Shown: positions 11,100-21,458 of the stretch, in pieces | Numbering within the stretch: the stretch's first letter is position 1 | Layout: every line of letters starts with the position of its first letter | From: Gammaproteobacteria bacterium | GTDB lineage: Bacteria; Pseudomonadota; Gammaproteobacteria; Nitrosococcales; Methylophagaceae | DNA length: 64,000 nt | Reading direction: 5' to 3' | Assembly: GCA_029248745.1 (NCBI GenBank) | Contig: JAQWIT010000009.1 | Location: 1 to 64,000, forward strand | Position numbers and translations under genes: made by a program | Notes under the pieces: model-generated | Told to the model about the DNA's origin: nothing | What the model saw: the letters and a program-made list of their open reading frames with translations, nothing else | The model's database searches: none

Positions 11100-11714
11100 A
11101 TGACCTTGTATCGTTCCATTGCTATTAGCATAGCTGTTTTACTCATGACAGCTTGTTCACCACTGCGGCAACAACCCACGACTTTTACCATTAACCCTGA
11201 CTTAGTTTGGCAAGAACGCCAAATTGAATTACGTCAATTGAAACAATGGGAAATTCGGGGCAGAACAGCTATCACGCAGGGAGATGAGGCCTGGAATGCG
11301 GGTTTAAACTGGCGAGAAAATACCGGCATTTATCGTATTAAGTTAATGGGGCCTTTTTCACAAGGTGGCATTCATTTAGATGGCACACCCGAACAAGTCG
11401 TTTTAACTTTATCAGATGGTGAAATGCTTACTGCGGCCACACCAGAAGCCTTATTAACTAATACGTTTAATTTGAAATTTCCTGTCAGTGCGCTGCGTGA
11501 TTGGGTGAGGGGATTACCTTATGATGGCACAGCATACCAAGCGTTAGAAATTGATGTTCAAGGCCGGCTCAAACATCTTGAACAACAAGAATGGACTGTT
11601 GATTATCAACGCTATGAAACCTATGACCAACAGCAAATGCCATCTAAAATTTTTATCTCTCACCCTGAATTTAGTTTACGTTTAGTGGTCAATAACTGGA
11701 AGGATGTGAAGTGA
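11100..11714 (+). CDS. lolB: Outer membrane lipoprotein insertion factor LolB
   Basis: A 204-residue lipoprotein that takes lipoproteins from LolA and inserts them into the outer membrane. The signal peptide ends at LLMTAC. The mature part shows [20 protein letters not shown] and a beta-rich fold ending NNWKDV, as in LolB. I chose ATG 11100, four bases after the preceding stop, rather than upstream codons that would put residues before the signal peptide. The gene overlaps ispE by four bases (GTGA), the conserved lolB-ispE arrangement. Confidence 0.92.
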   Translation: MTLYRSIAISIAVLLMTACSPLRQQPTTFTINPDLVWQERQIELRQLKQWEIRGRTAITQGDEAWNAGLNWRENTGIYRIKLMGPFSQGGIHLDGTPEQVVLTLSDGEMLTAATPEALLTNTFNLKFPVSALRDWVRGLPYDGTAYQALEIDVQGRLKHLEQQEWTVDYQRYETYDQQQMPSKIFISHPEFSLRLVVNNWKDVK

Positions 11715-12541
11715 CTGCATGGCCAGCCCCAGCAAAAATTAACCTCTTCTTACACATCACTGGTCAACGCGATGATAGTTACCATTTATTACAAACCGCT
11801 TTTCAATTCTTAGATTATGGTGATGTCTTACAGTTTGAAGTCCATGATAACCCGTCAATCTCTCTCTCACCCGCCATTGATGGTGTCGATGACGAAGAAA
11901 ATTTAATCATTCGTGCTGCTCGAGTACTGCAAGCTAGTGCTAACATCCAGCAAGGCGTTAATATTACGATTGAAAAACGTTTACCCATTGGTGGTGGGCT
12001 TGGTGGTGGCAGTTCTAATGCTGCAACGACATTGCTTGCGCTTAATCAGCTTTGGCAATGCCATTTATCAAAAACTGAATTAGCACAGCTGGGTTTAACA
12101 CTGGGCGCAGATGTCCCCATTTTCCTTCATGGCGAAGCTGCTTGGGCCGAAGGGGTTGGCGAACAGTTAAGTCCAATTTCCCCTCCTGAACCCTGGTATG
12201 CCGTGATTGCACCTGATTGTCATGTCTCTACTGCCGAAGTATTTTCGTCGCAAGAATTGACACGCGATTGCGAACCTATCACAATATCGCGCTTCCTTTC
12301 GGGGGAAGGCAGAAATATCTGTGAAGACGTGGTTACAAAGCTCTATCCTCAAGTGTCAGAGGCTTTAAGTTGGTTAGGTCAATATGGCAAAGCACGTATG
12401 ACAGGGACAGGCGCATGTATCTTCGCAAGTTTTGACAGCCGTGCTCAAGCACAGCAAGTTATTACTGCCATACCGGCACATTGGCAAGGTTTTGTAGCAA
12501 AAGGTTGCAATTGTTCGCCTTTATCTACAATTAGGCTTTAA
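11711..12541 (+). CDS. ispE: 4-diphosphocytidyl-2-C-methyl-D-erythritol kinase
   Basis: A 276-residue GHMP kinase of the MEP isoprenoid pathway. It shows [20 protein letters not shown] at the N-terminus, the ATP-binding [18 protein letters not shown] near residue 93, and the C-terminal [16 protein letters not shown]. The start is GTG, coupled to the end of lolB. It is followed by tRNA-Gln and prs, the usual gammaproteobacterial order. Confidence 0.96.
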   Translation: MTAWPAPAKINLFLHITGQRDDSYHLLQTAFQFLDYGDVLQFEVHDNPSISLSPAIDGVDDEENLIIRAARVLQASANIQQGVNITIEKRLPIGGGLGGGSSNAATTLLALNQLWQCHLSKTELAQLGLTLGADVPIFLHGEAAWAEGVGEQLSPISPPEPWYAVIAPDCHVSTAEVFSSQELTRDCEPITISRFLSGEGRNICEDVVTKLYPQVSEALSWLGQYGKARMTGTGACIFASFDSRAQAQQVITAIPAHWQGFVAKGCNCSPLSTIRL

Positions 12542-12590
12542 AAAATTAAGCCATTTTGACGACAAGATGTTAAAATTATGTTTCATCAGT

Positions 12591-12665
12591 TGGGGTATCG
12601 CCAAGCGGTAAGGCACAAGGTTTTGATCCTTGCATTCCCAGGTTCGAATCCTGGTACCCCAGCCA
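12591..12665 (+). tRNA. tRNA-Gln (anticodon UUG)
   Basis: A 75-nt tRNA with encoded CCA; acceptor TGGGGTA pairs with TACCCCA and the anticodon loop GTTTTGATC gives TTG. The discriminator is G, usual for tRNA-Gln. It lies between ispE and prs, as in many gammaproteobacteria. Confidence 0.96.
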
Positions 12666-12701
12666 TTTTTTTGTTTCTGACAGAGAACTCGGCAGCCTAC
12701 C

Positions 12702-13688
12702 GTGAGCAATAATAGCTTTTTTCAACGCCAGCAACGTACTGCTGATAGTAATCTTATGGTCTTCACGGGTAATGCTAACCCTGAGTTGTCCTCCGCTATC
12801 GCCCGCTTCCTTAATGTCCCACTAGGCAAAGCCACCGTCGAATCCTTTAGTGACGGCGAAATCATGGTTGAAATTCTCGACAATGTCCGTGGTAAAGACG
12901 TCTTTATAGTCCAGCCTACTTGCATGCCAGCCAATGATAACCTGATGGAATTGATGGTAATGACCGATGCGATTCGCCGTGCTTCTGCCAAGCGGATTAC
13001 CCTGGTCATACCTTATTTGGGTTATTCACGCCAAGATCGTCGTCCTCGCTCTGCCCGTGTTGCCATCACTGCTAAAGTGGTTGCCAATATGCTGACTGGT
13101 GCAGGTGCCGATCGTATTTTGACGGTAGATTTACATGCCGATCAGATTCAAGGCTTTTTTGAATGTCCCGTTGATAATATTTATGCGTCACCTGTGTTAT
13201 TAGGTGATATCTGGAAACACAAGTACCAAGATTTAGTGGTAGTTTCACCTGATGTCGGTGGTGTTGTCCGCGCGCGTGCTTTAGCAAAACTGTTAGATGT
13301 TGAGTTGGCAATTATTGATAAACGTCGTCCACAAGCCAATGTCGCAAAAGTCATGCATATTATTGGTGAAGTTGAAAATCGTGTTTGTATTCTCATCGAT
13401 GATATGGTCGATACCGCCGGTACCTTATGTGCTGCAGCCGAAGCCCTGAAAGAACAAGGAGCCGGGCGTGTCGTTGCATATTGTACTCACCCTGTGCTTT
13501 CTGGACCGGCTGTTAATAATATTGAAAGCTCTGTGCTTGATGAATTAGTCATTACTGATACCATCCCATTACGCCCAGATGCACAAAAATGTGATAAAAT
13601 TCGACCGCTAAGCATTGTTGAAATGCTCGGAGAGGCCATATACCGGATCAATACCGAAGAGTCTGTAAGCTCTCTGTATATGGATTAA
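12702..13688 (+). CDS. prs: Ribose-phosphate pyrophosphokinase
   Basis: The enzyme makes PRPP from ribose-5-phosphate and ATP for nucleotide, His and Trp synthesis. It shows [18 protein letters not shown] near residue 108, [28 protein letters not shown] and the PRPP loop [15 protein letters not shown] near residue 231. From the GTG at 12702 it has 328 residues, with about 15 extra at the N-terminus compared with E. coli Prs. ATG 12756 ([11 protein letters not shown]) would give the standard length. I kept the longer frame because no ribosome site near 12756 is evident. Confidence 0.95.
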   Translation: MSNNSFFQRQQRTADSNLMVFTGNANPELSSAIARFLNVPLGKATVESFSDGEIMVEILDNVRGKDVFIVQPTCMPANDNLMELMVMTDAIRRASAKRITLVIPYLGYSRQDRRPRSARVAITAKVVANMLTGAGADRILTVDLHADQIQGFFECPVDNIYASPVLLGDIWKHKYQDLVVVSPDVGGVVRARALAKLLDVELAIIDKRRPQANVAKVMHIIGEVENRVCILIDDMVDTAGTLCAAAEALKEQGAGRVVAYCTHPVLSGPAVNNIESSVLDELVITDTIPLRPDAQKCDKIRPLSIVEMLGEAIYRINTEESVSSLYMD

Positions 13689-13743
13689 CACACAGCTAAA
13701 GCTGTACGTTCAAGATGCTGACCCTGGTCGCGGGGAGGCAAAC

Positions 13744-13766
13744 GCCGCCATTTTGGCGGCATTTTT
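13744..13766 (+). terminator. Intrinsic terminator after prs
   Basis: A 7-bp stem GCCGCCA/TGGCGGC with a TTT loop followed by ATTTTT. It ends the prs transcript just before rplY. Confidence 0.8.
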
Positions 13767-13808
13767 AATGGGTAATCAAAAAGTTGCCCATGCTTTTTGG
13801 AGAACACA

Positions 13809-14495
13809 ATGGAAAATTTATTCGAAGTTCAAGCTGAACTCCGTACTGATGGTGGGAAAGGTGCGAGCCGCCGCCTCCGTCACGCCGGTAAGGTGCCAGC
13901 TATTATTTATGGTGGTAGTGATGCACCAATGTCAGTCTCTATTGACCACAACCGTTTTTTACGTCATTTGCAAGAAGAAGCGTTTTATGCACATATCTTA
14001 ACGTTTGTTGTCGATGGTAAAAAACAACAAGTTGTTTTGAAAGACTTACAACGTCACCCTGCTAAAGACACTAAGATTATGCATGCCGATTTCTTGCGTA
14101 TCGATGCAAATCATGCGATGACTATGACTGTTCAATTACACTTCTTGGCTGAAGATGTTGCGCCTGGCGTTAAAGCAGGTGGTTTGGTTTCTCACTTAAT
14201 GACAGATGTTGAAATCTCTTGTTTACCAAAAGATTTACCTGAATACATCGAAGTTGATGTATCTGCGTTAGACTTAGATCAAAGTATTCATTTGTCAGAA
14301 ATTGCTTTACCTGAAGGCGTTACATTAACGGCTTTATCACATGCGTCAGATGAGCAACTAGAAGAAGGTGAACATTCTTCTTACGACCAAGCTGTTGTGA
14401 ATATTCACACACCGCGTGTTGTTGTCGAAGAAGAAGTAGAATCAGCTGAAGATGGTGCAGCTACTGAAGGTGAAGAGGAAGCGACTGAAGAATAA
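13809..14495 (+). CDS. rplY: 50S ribosomal protein L25/general stress protein Ctc
   Basis: A 228-residue two-domain L25 protein. The N-terminal 5S rRNA-binding domain contains RHAGKVPAIIYGG and FLRIDA, and the C-terminal TL5/Ctc beta domain carries ISCLPKDLPEYIEVDVS; the tail is very acidic. The ATG at 13809 follows TTGGAG with 6-bp spacing, which rules out the TTG at 13797 because it overlaps that ribosome site. The rplY-pth-ychF order is conserved. Confidence 0.95.
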   Translation: MENLFEVQAELRTDGGKGASRRLRHAGKVPAIIYGGSDAPMSVSIDHNRFLRHLQEEAFYAHILTFVVDGKKQQVVLKDLQRHPAKDTKIMHADFLRIDANHAMTMTVQLHFLAEDVAPGVKAGGLVSHLMTDVEISCLPKDLPEYIEVDVSALDLDQSIHLSEIALPEGVTLTALSHASDEQLEEGEHSSYDQAVVNIHTPRVVVEEEVESAEDGAATEGEEEATEE

Positions 14496-14517
14496 CTGGG
14501 TCGCTCGAGGATGACTT

Positions 14518-15096
14518 ATGGCTAACTGGTTAATCGCCGGGTTGGGTAACCCAGGTCCTCAATATGAACACACCCGACATAATGTTGGGTTTTGGTGGCT
14601 GGATCAACTTGCCCGTGAGATGTCAACATCATTTAGTGTTGAAAATAAATTTCACGGTCAGTTGGCCCAGTGCCAATCATCTCATGATAAACTTTTCTTG
14701 CTTAAACCCCTCATTTTTATGAACCGCAGTGGCCAAGCAGTTTCTGTTTTAGCTAACTTCTATAAGATTCCTGCTGATCATATTTTAGTGATTCACGATG
14801 AACTAGACTTACCTACCGGTACAGCAAAGTTCAAGCGTGGCGGCGGTCATGGTGGACATAATGGTTTACGTGACATTATTTCTACAATAGGTAGTAAAGA
14901 CTTTTTGCGTTGTCGTCTGGGTATTGACCACCCTGGCGATAGCCGTTTGGTCTCAAACTATGTACTGAGTAAGCCTTCTATATCAGATAAACAAAATATT
15001 GAACTCGCTATTGATAATTCGTTGCACGTTATACCTGACGTCTTATCTGGTGACCTCGAGAAAGCCATGCATTGGCTACATTCACAAAACGCTTAA
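14518..15096 (+). CDS. pth: Peptidyl-tRNA hydrolase
   Basis: A 192-residue monomeric enzyme that cleaves peptidyl-tRNA released from stalled ribosomes. Active-site features are visible: GLGNPGPQYEHTRHNVGF with the catalytic His and early Asn, FMNRSGQAV, and IHDELDLPTGTAKFKRGGG followed by GHNGLRDI. Length and order are normal. It lies 22 bp after rplY and 46 bp before ychF. Confidence 0.97.
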   Translation: MANWLIAGLGNPGPQYEHTRHNVGFWWLDQLAREMSTSFSVENKFHGQLAQCQSSHDKLFLLKPLIFMNRSGQAVSVLANFYKIPADHILVIHDELDLPTGTAKFKRGGGHGGHNGLRDIISTIGSKDFLRCRLGIDHPGDSRLVSNYVLSKPSISDKQNIELAIDNSLHVIPDVLSGDLEKAMHWLHSQNA

Positions 15097-15142
15097 TTAT
15101 TACTATTTTTCCTCTGGAAAAAGAGGCTGTTGAGGACAAATC

Positions 15143-16234
15143 ATGGGATTTAAATGTGGCATTGTTGGTTTACCAAATGTAGGGAAATCTACGCTGTTTA
15201 ATGCTTTGACTCAGGCAGGCATTGAAGCACAAAACTACCCGTTTTGTACCATCGAACCCAATGTTGGTATTGTCCCAGTACCCGATCCTAGGCTTGAGGC
15301 CTTAGCTAATATTGTTAGCCCTGAACGCATCTTACCCACTACAATGGAATTCGTTGATATTGCTGGATTAGTAGCAGGTGCCTCAAAAGGGGAAGGCTTA
15401 GGTAATAAATTTTTGGCCAATATTCGTGAAACCGATGCAGTAGCACATGTTGTTCGTTGCTTTGAAGATGAAAATGTTGTCCACGTAGCTGGCAAAGTGT
15501 CACCGTTAGATGATATTGAAGTCATTAATACTGAACTGGCTTTAGCTGATTTAGAAAGTGTTGAAAAAGCCATTACCAAAACAGCACGTGACGCCAAAGG
15601 AGGCGACAAAGAGGCCAAAGCCCGCCTCGATTTGCTTAATCAAATGCGTGATCACCTCGATCAAGGTTTAGCTGTTCGCAGTATGGGCTTAGACGAAGAT
15701 CAACGCGCTCTGTTAAGAGAAGTTCATCTCTTAACCATCAAGCCAACTATGTATATCGCTAATGTTGCAGAAGATGGTTTTGACAACAACCCGGCTTTAG
15801 ATACCTTGAACCAGCATGCTGAGTCCGAAGGTGCCACTGTCGTCGTCATCTGCGCGGCTATTGAATCTGAAATGGCAGAGCTTGAAGATGATGAAAAACT
15901 AGCCTTTTTAGAGGACTTAGGTCTTGAAGAGCCCGGCTTAAATCGCGTTATTCGAAGTGGCTATAGTCTACTAGATTTACACACTTACCTAACAGCGGGC
16001 GTTAAAGAGGTCCGCGCTTGGACTGTTGCCATTGGCGCCACAGCACCTCAGGGTGCTGGTGTGATTCATACTGACTTTGAGAAAGGCTTTATCCGTGCAG
16101 AAGTGATTAGCTATGATGACTATGTCGAGTACAATGGCGAAGCGGGTGCTAAAGATGCCGGGAAATGGCGCCTAGAAGGCAAGGATTACATCATTCAAGA
16201 TGGTGATGTAATGCATTATCGATTCAACGTTTAG
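15143..16234 (+). CDS. ychF: Redox-regulated ATPase YchF (OLA1 family)
   Basis: A 363-residue P-loop protein of the Obg/TRAFAC class that prefers ATP. It shows [18 protein letters not shown] (P-loop), [19 protein letters not shown] (switch II), a coiled-coil insert near residues 125-200 and a C-terminal TGS domain ending [15 protein letters not shown]. It binds ribosomes and takes part in stress responses. The position after pth is standard. Confidence 0.97.
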   Translation: MGFKCGIVGLPNVGKSTLFNALTQAGIEAQNYPFCTIEPNVGIVPVPDPRLEALANIVSPERILPTTMEFVDIAGLVAGASKGEGLGNKFLANIRETDAVAHVVRCFEDENVVHVAGKVSPLDDIEVINTELALADLESVEKAITKTARDAKGGDKEAKARLDLLNQMRDHLDQGLAVRSMGLDEDQRALLREVHLLTIKPTMYIANVAEDGFDNNPALDTLNQHAESEGATVVVICAAIESEMAELEDDEKLAFLEDLGLEEPGLNRVIRSGYSLLDLHTYLTAGVKEVRAWTVAIGATAPQGAGVIHTDFEKGFIRAEVISYDDYVEYNGEAGAKDAGKWRLEGKDYIIQDGDVMHYRFNV

Positions 16235-16339
16235 TGGTAATTCAGCCATTTCTCTCCCCATCTTAAAAGTAATTATCCAGCTGGTCGGTAAATAACTTGA
16301 TATTTAAGGTGTGGCATCGTAAAATGCCCTGCTTCTCAT

Positions 16340-16416
16340 GGCTATGTAGCTCAGTTGGTTAGAGCACATCACTCATAATGATGGGGTCGGTGGTTCGAAT
16401 CCACCCATAGCCACCA
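16340..16416 (+). tRNA. tRNA-Met (elongator, anticodon CAU)
   Basis: A 77-nt tRNA with encoded CCA and loop CTCATAA. The body (GGCTATGTAGCTCAG, anticodon stem ATCA/TGAT, GGTTCGAATCC) resembles E. coli metT, so it is elongator Met rather than initiator or Ile2. Confidence 0.93.
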
Positions 16417-16463
16417 CAATTCTCCTAACAGCTCTTTTCACTTGAAGTTATAGCTGATTTCTT

Positions 16464-16928
16464 ATGTTCCATATTGCCCTTCACGAACCTCGCATCGCAC
16501 CTAATACTGGCAATATTATTCGCTTGTCTGCTAACAATGGCTGCCAATTACATTTGATTGAACCCTTAGGATTTGGTCTTGAGGAAAAGCAATTACGGCG
16601 TGCTGGCCTAGACTATCATGACCTAACCAATGTCAGCCGTTATGCCAATTATGCACACTTCATAAAAGCGATGGGGGAACGACGCATTTTTGCCTGTACG
16701 ACGAAAGGCTCACAACATTACCATCATGTCACGTATCAAGCTGACGATGTCTTATTATTTGGCTCAGAGACCTCGGGATTACCTGATGAAATTATCAACA
16801 GTGTACCGACAGAGCAACGCATTCGCATTCCCATGCAAGAATCAAATCGTAGCTTAAACTTATCAAACTCGGTTGCTGTGATTAGTTACGAGGCGTGGCG
16901 ACAACATAACTTCGTGGGCGGAAGTTAA
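16464..16928 (+). CDS. trmL: tRNA (cytidine(34)-2'-O)-methyltransferase
   Basis: A 154-residue minimal SPOUT methyltransferase that 2'-O-methylates the wobble base of tRNA-Leu isoacceptors. Typical stretches are [48 protein letters not shown] near residue 95 and [20 protein letters not shown] forming the C-terminal knot. It lies just after tRNA-Met and converges on mltD with a 3-bp gap. Confidence 0.95.
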   Translation: MFHIALHEPRIAPNTGNIIRLSANNGCQLHLIEPLGFGLEEKQLRRAGLDYHDLTNVSRYANYAHFIKAMGERRIFACTTKGSQHYHHVTYQADDVLLFGSETSGLPDEIINSVPTEQRIRIPMQESNRSLNLSNSVAVISYEAWRQHNFVGGS

Positions 16929-16931
16929 GTT

Positions 16932-18542
16932 TTAAATACTGTTAGCAACAAAGAGTTTTAGTGTTTGGCCAGGTTTTAATAATGCTCTCGTACTTAAGCC
17001 GTTCCATTCTCTCACTTGTGCAACACTGACATCGAATTGCTTAGAAATCTTCCAAAGTGAATCACCACTTTTAATCTGGTAATCGATCGCCGTTGTATTC
17101 TTTGCCGTTTTTTGTGCGTTTGGAGACCATACTGTCAGTTTCTGACCTAGGCTTAATATATCTCTGGGCACTTTGCCATTCCAACTTGTTAACTGCCTGA
17201 CCCCGACATTATAAGCATTAGCTAAATCCCACCAAGTATCACCTTTTCTGACAGTGTGAATCACCTTCTTACTATTTTTCGGCTTTTTAGCGACTCTTCT
17301 CTTTGCCAATTTATTTTGGCTAACAAAGTCGCTCACTTTACCCACTGACATCGGGATCAATAAATGTCGGCCGGCACGGATATTATTATTGGCTAATTTA
17401 TTAGTCTTTTTTAATACTGCTGTCGTTGTTTTGTATTTTCTCGCGATAACGCTTAAAGATTCACCCTGCTTTATCTTATGACGTTGCCACTGCATGCGAT
17501 CTTTTGCTGGTAATGCAGCTAAGTTACGTTTGAAGTGATCGATTTTTTCAACGGGTAAGGTCAGTTGATGTGGCCCACCGGGTTGCGTCGCCCAATAATT
17601 GAAACCTGGATTGAATTGGTAAAGCTCATCACTCGATATATCCGCTAATTTTGCAGCTAATGCGAGATCTATTTGAGAGCCTATTCCCACCACGGCAAAG
17701 GCGGGTTTATTGTCTAGCGGTTTTAACGTTAAGCCATATTGGCCTGGCTGGAAGACAAGGTGAGAAACAGCCATTAATTTAGGGACATAGGCCGTCGTCT
17801 CAGCGGGTAAATCTAATGACCAGAAGTCAGTATCTTTGCCGGCCTTTTTGTTTCGTTTAATCGCTCGACCAACGGTGCCTTCTCCTGCATTATATGCCGC
17901 GAGTGCTAATTGCCAATCGCCAAAGTAACCATGTAATTTTTGTAAATAATCTAAAGCCGCATCGGTTGAAGCAACAATATCTCTGCGCCCGTCATACCAA
18001 CCGTTTTGTTCGAGCCCAAAAACTTTACCTGTCGCAGGCATAAATTGCCATAAACCCGCTGCACCGCTTCTCGAGTAAACATAAGGTTTGAAGCCACTCT
18101 CAACCACTGGCAATAAGGCAATTTCCATTGGCATGTTACGTTTATCGAGTTCTGACACGATGTAATGTAAATAAGGCCTAGCCCGTTCTATCACGGTATG
18201 AAGGTATTGCGGGTTTTTCAAAAACCGGTCTAATTGCTGCTGTGTTGGCTTATTTAAAGGCAACCCAGGCGTCATCGTGAATCCGGCTCTCACTCGCTGC
18301 CAAACATCACTTTCCGGCACTACACTCTTTGCGGAAAATGTATTTTCAATTTCTTCCTGTACTGTACCGTAGCTATCTTGCCAATTTGACTTTCTTTCCG
18401 CTGTTTCTTGTTCTGACACAACATCAATACTTAGCTCTACTGAGGCTTCTTTAACATCGGGGGAAGTTGCACTACAGGCTGCCAAGATAAAGAGGAAGAG
18501 CCCGATTAAAGTGACGGACCTTATATTAAAAAGACTTTTCAT
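16932..18542 (-). CDS. mltD: Membrane-bound lytic murein transglycosylase D
   Basis: A 536-residue lipoprotein (ILAAC lipobox, Cys23) that cleaves peptidoglycan glycan strands to 1,6-anhydromuropeptides. The SLT domain spans about residues 125-245, with catalytic Glu148 in LPVVESGFKPY and then SGAAGLWQFMPATG and LALAAYNAGEG. Three LysM peptidoglycan-binding repeats follow near 348-392, 430-473 and 489-531. The length fits MltD with three LysM modules. Confidence 0.94.
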   Translation of the reverse strand: MKSLFNIRSVTLIGLFLFILAACSATSPDVKEASVELSIDVVSEQETAERKSNWQDSYGTVQEEIENTFSAKSVVPESDVWQRVRAGFTMTPGLPLNKPTQQQLDRFLKNPQYLHTVIERARPYLHYIVSELDKRNMPMEIALLPVVESGFKPYVYSRSGAAGLWQFMPATGKVFGLEQNGWYDGRRDIVASTDAALDYLQKLHGYFGDWQLALAAYNAGEGTVGRAIKRNKKAGKDTDFWSLDLPAETTAYVPKLMAVSHLVFQPGQYGLTLKPLDNKPAFAVVGIGSQIDLALAAKLADISSDELYQFNPGFNYWATQPGGPHQLTLPVEKIDHFKRNLAALPAKDRMQWQRHKIKQGESLSVIARKYKTTTAVLKKTNKLANNNIRAGRHLLIPMSVGKVSDFVSQNKLAKRRVAKKPKNSKKVIHTVRKGDTWWDLANAYNVGVRQLTSWNGKVPRDILSLGQKLTVWSPNAQKTAKNTTAIDYQIKSGDSLWKISKQFDVSVAQVREWNGLSTRALLKPGQTLKLFVANSI

Positions 18543-18588
18543 GACTGCGCATTATAGGTGAGTTAGTCCCAGTTGTCTTTTAAGTCTG

Positions 18589-19830
18589 TCACACTGTTTT
18601 ACGGTGCCCGCTTGGTTGCCAAGATGGCGCAATCACGTTCGGCATTTCAGAACGGGTAATCAAGCGAGATGGCGCAATGGCAAATTCGCCAAACTTCTCA
18701 TTAATACCGTCCACTGTTTGATTAATTTTTTCACGTTGTGGTGATGGTTTCCTCTGCTCAAACAAGTCGGCTTGTTTTTCTGACTGTAGATTTAAAGCGA
18801 CGATGCGTACCTGCCATACCCCTTGCCCCTGCCAATATTGCTCTAAAAATGTACAACATAAATAAAATATTTGTCTGCCATCATCTGTCGGATAAACCGT
18901 CGTTGCTTTACTAGATAACCAGCCTTGATATTTTGTTTTTAGACTAATGATGAACAATTTAGATTCAAAGCCATATTGGCGTAAACGTGCTGCTAATTTT
19001 TCTGCCATATGCTGATAATAAGTCAAAATAATATGACGATCTGTCGTTTCGGGTGGCATGTTTTTACCGTGACCCATTGTTTTTGGTGGCTTAATATTGG
19101 TGCTCACTTTTTCTGGATCTTGCCCTTGGGCCATCAACCAAATACGACGACCAGGATTACCATAACGTTTCGCTAATATGCTGATTGGCAATTTTTTCAT
19201 ATCACGACATCGGAAGATGCCATATCGTGCTAAAAACCCGGCTACTCCTTTATTAATACCGCTAAGTGCAGAAATAGGATGGCATGCTAAGAAACGTTCG
19301 GCATCTGTAGGGTTTACTATCGTTAAGCCATCTGGCTTATGTTGTTTAGCTGCAAATTTGGCCGTTGTCTTATCGCCACTGACACCCACTGAACAATATA
19401 AACCAGAAATATCGTAGACTACTTTTTTAATACGTCGCCCAATACTCAACGGCGATCCCAGTAAGCTCTGGCAGTGAGTGATATCTAGAAAGGCTTCATC
19501 AACCGAGTAAATTTCTACATCAGGTGTTATTTGTTGTAAGGCCCCCATAATGTTTGTGGAAAGAGCGGCATAACGGTCCGGTCTAGAAGGGGCTTGAATA
19601 AGATCAGGACATAATTCACGGGCTTTATTCAGCCGCATACCTGTTTTAATGCCAAAGGCCCGAGCTTCATAGGAAGAGGTAATAATCGTGGTGCCCAATA
19701 AACCATTGGTGACGGCAACAGGTCGTTTTCGCCAGGCAGCATTATCTAATTGCTCGACTGCAGCAAAAAAGCAATTCATATCGACTAATGCAATTGCCCT
19801 CACCCATGGTGGTTCCGACGAGTTTGCCAT
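18589..19830 (-). CDS. umuC: Y-family DNA polymerase V catalytic subunit, UmuC-like
   Basis: A 413-residue translesion polymerase. Metal-binding residues are Asp17 in ALVDMNCFFAAVEQ and Asp111-Glu112 in YSVDEAFLDI. The motif QADLF near residue 355 fits the QxxLF beta-clamp binding site. The SOS-mutagenesis role is established for the family. It lies 12 bp after a LexA-like gene on the same strand and is probably cotranscribed with it. There is no separate umuD. Confidence 0.92.
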   Translation of the reverse strand: MANSSEPPWVRAIALVDMNCFFAAVEQLDNAAWRKRPVAVTNGLLGTTIITSSYEARAFGIKTGMRLNKARELCPDLIQAPSRPDRYAALSTNIMGALQQITPDVEIYSVDEAFLDITHCQSLLGSPLSIGRRIKKVVYDISGLYCSVGVSGDKTTAKFAAKQHKPDGLTIVNPTDAERFLACHPISALSGINKGVAGFLARYGIFRCRDMKKLPISILAKRYGNPGRRIWLMAQGQDPEKVSTNIKPPKTMGHGKNMPPETTDRHIILTYYQHMAEKLAARLRQYGFESKLFIISLKTKYQGWLSSKATTVYPTDDGRQIFYLCCTFLEQYWQGQGVWQVRIVALNLQSEKQADLFEQRKPSPQREKINQTVDGINEKFGEFAIAPSRLITRSEMPNVIAPSWQPSGHRKTV

Positions 19831-19842
19831 CGCCTTCTTGAC

Positions 19843-20445
19843 TCAATAAGTCCGTAATTGGCCGACAATGACACCTTGTATGCTAATACGTTCTGCAGGC
19901 AAAGTAACGGGTTCATAGTGTTCATTTGCAGGCATTAAAGTAATGGTTTCATCGTCGTTGAAAAGCACTGTTTTTAATGTCGCATCAAAGCCATCTACTA
20001 ATGCAACGACAATATCGCCATGGTTTGCCATTTGTTGGGACTGTACGACCACCCAATCACCTGACATGATGGCTTTATCGATCATGGAATCGCCATTGAC
20101 TTTCAATACAAAGCGACCTTTACCCGCGAACATACCGCCTAGATCGATCTCATCTTCATCAGGAACCGCTTCAATCAAACGACCTGCTGCTATTTTTCCC
20201 ATCACGGGTAATTTAACGGTTGTTTCTAATGGTTCTGTTTCTTTGCTCAAACTTAAGCCACGCGAACGGCCCACCGAACGGGTGATTAACCCTTCATTCA
20301 CAAGTGCTTGAATATAGTTGTGCACCGACCCTTGTGACGATAAGCCAATGCCAAGCGCTACTTCAGATAACAGCGGTGAACGGTCGTGCTCTCTAATATA
20401 TCTAACAATAAAGTCGTAAGTATCTTGTTGGCGTTCTGTTAACAT
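19843..20445 (-). CDS. lexA: LexA repressor
   Basis: A 200-residue SOS repressor-protease. The N-terminal winged helix (residues 1-65) contains SPLLSEVALGIGLSSQGSVH. The self-cleavage site is Ala87-Gly88 in GKIAAGRLIEA, with catalytic Ser120 (NGDSM) and Lys158 (ATLKTV), so autoproteolysis should work. Full DNA-binding domain and length favour LexA over UmuD. I see no standard CTGT-N8-ACAG box just upstream; the operator may differ because the recognition helix is unlike that of E. coli. Operon with umuC. Confidence 0.92.
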   Translation of the reverse strand: MLTERQQDTYDFIVRYIREHDRSPLLSEVALGIGLSSQGSVHNYIQALVNEGLITRSVGRSRGLSLSKETEPLETTVKLPVMGKIAAGRLIEAVPDEDEIDLGGMFAGKGRFVLKVNGDSMIDKAIMSGDWVVVQSQQMANHGDIVVALVDGFDATLKTVLFNDDETITLMPANEHYEPVTLPAERISIQGVIVGQLRTY

Positions 20446-20535
20446 TTCTCGGCCTTCTTATGATTGAGAAAATAATAAGAAGAAAATATAGAGAAAATTT
20501 GACGCTTGATCAAGCATTTTCGTTATTTATGCCAT

Positions 20536-21349
20536 TTAACGAATACTTTTTGATGTTACTACAATCATTTTTTCGACCTGCATATCTTCCGAGGTATACG
20601 GCACACTGCCTGTTCCTAGTTCTGAATGACGTAAACCTGCGAATGGCATCCAATCGACACGGAAGGCTGTATGCTCATCGAACATTACAGCAGATGCGGC
20701 TAAACGATCAGCAATATACATCGCTTATCGATATCTGAACTATAGACTGAGGCTTGGAAAGCCACATCGAGGCTATTCGCCTCTGCAATGGCTTGATCAA
20801 CATTATCATATGGGTAGACACAGACAATCGGACCAAATATTTCTGCATTCGATACTTTACTGTCCTTAGGCGGATTAAATAACACTGTCGGTGCATAACA
20901 ATGATTTGCAATGTTTCCCCACCACACAGTACTTCCGTTCCCGCATCGACGGCTTCTTGCACCCACGACGTAACGCGATCCACTTCACCTGCTCTAATTA
21001 ATGGGCCGACTTCTGTTTTGTCAGATAACGGATTACCAACAAACATGTTTTGAGCAGCAACAGCTAATTTATCTGCTACTACTCTTACTATCGACTGATG
21101 TACAAAGAGTCTTTGTACTGATACACAGACTTGGCCCGCATGGTAAAAGCCACCTTTCGCTAGCGAAGGAATCGCACTTTCAATGTCAGCATCTGCTGTC
21201 ATTACAACAGGTGCAACACCACGGTGCTCCATGGCACACCGTGTTCCAGCTGCTAATTTAGAGCGTAAATACCAACCTACTTTCGCGCTACCGATAAAAC
21301 TGAAGTTAGTGATTATTAAGGTGCGAAGAGGGGCTTCCTGCTCAACCAT
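20536..21349 (-). pseudogene. NAD(P)-dependent aldehyde dehydrogenase, truncated and frameshifted
   Basis: The remnant covers the C-terminal half of an aldehyde dehydrogenase. In the first frame are FIGSAKVGWYLRSKLAAG, a HRGVAPVVM segment, the catalytic Cys in HAGQVCVSVQR, and TEVGPLIRAGEVDR. A shift near 20905 moves to a second frame with VSNAEIFGPIVCVYPY. Another near 20720 moves to a third with MPFAGLRHSELGTGSV up to the stop. The N-terminal Rossmann half, including the GxGxxG region, is missing. Part of the gene survives as recognisable sequence only. Confidence 0.88.
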
Positions 21350-21458
21350 ATCAACGGCTATGTATTATAAATAGTATTTTTGCGTATTTTATGCAAGAGT
21401 GAGATAAGCCTTTGTAAAACTCATAATTCCTCTCAATATTGCCTATTAACTGCCTCTG

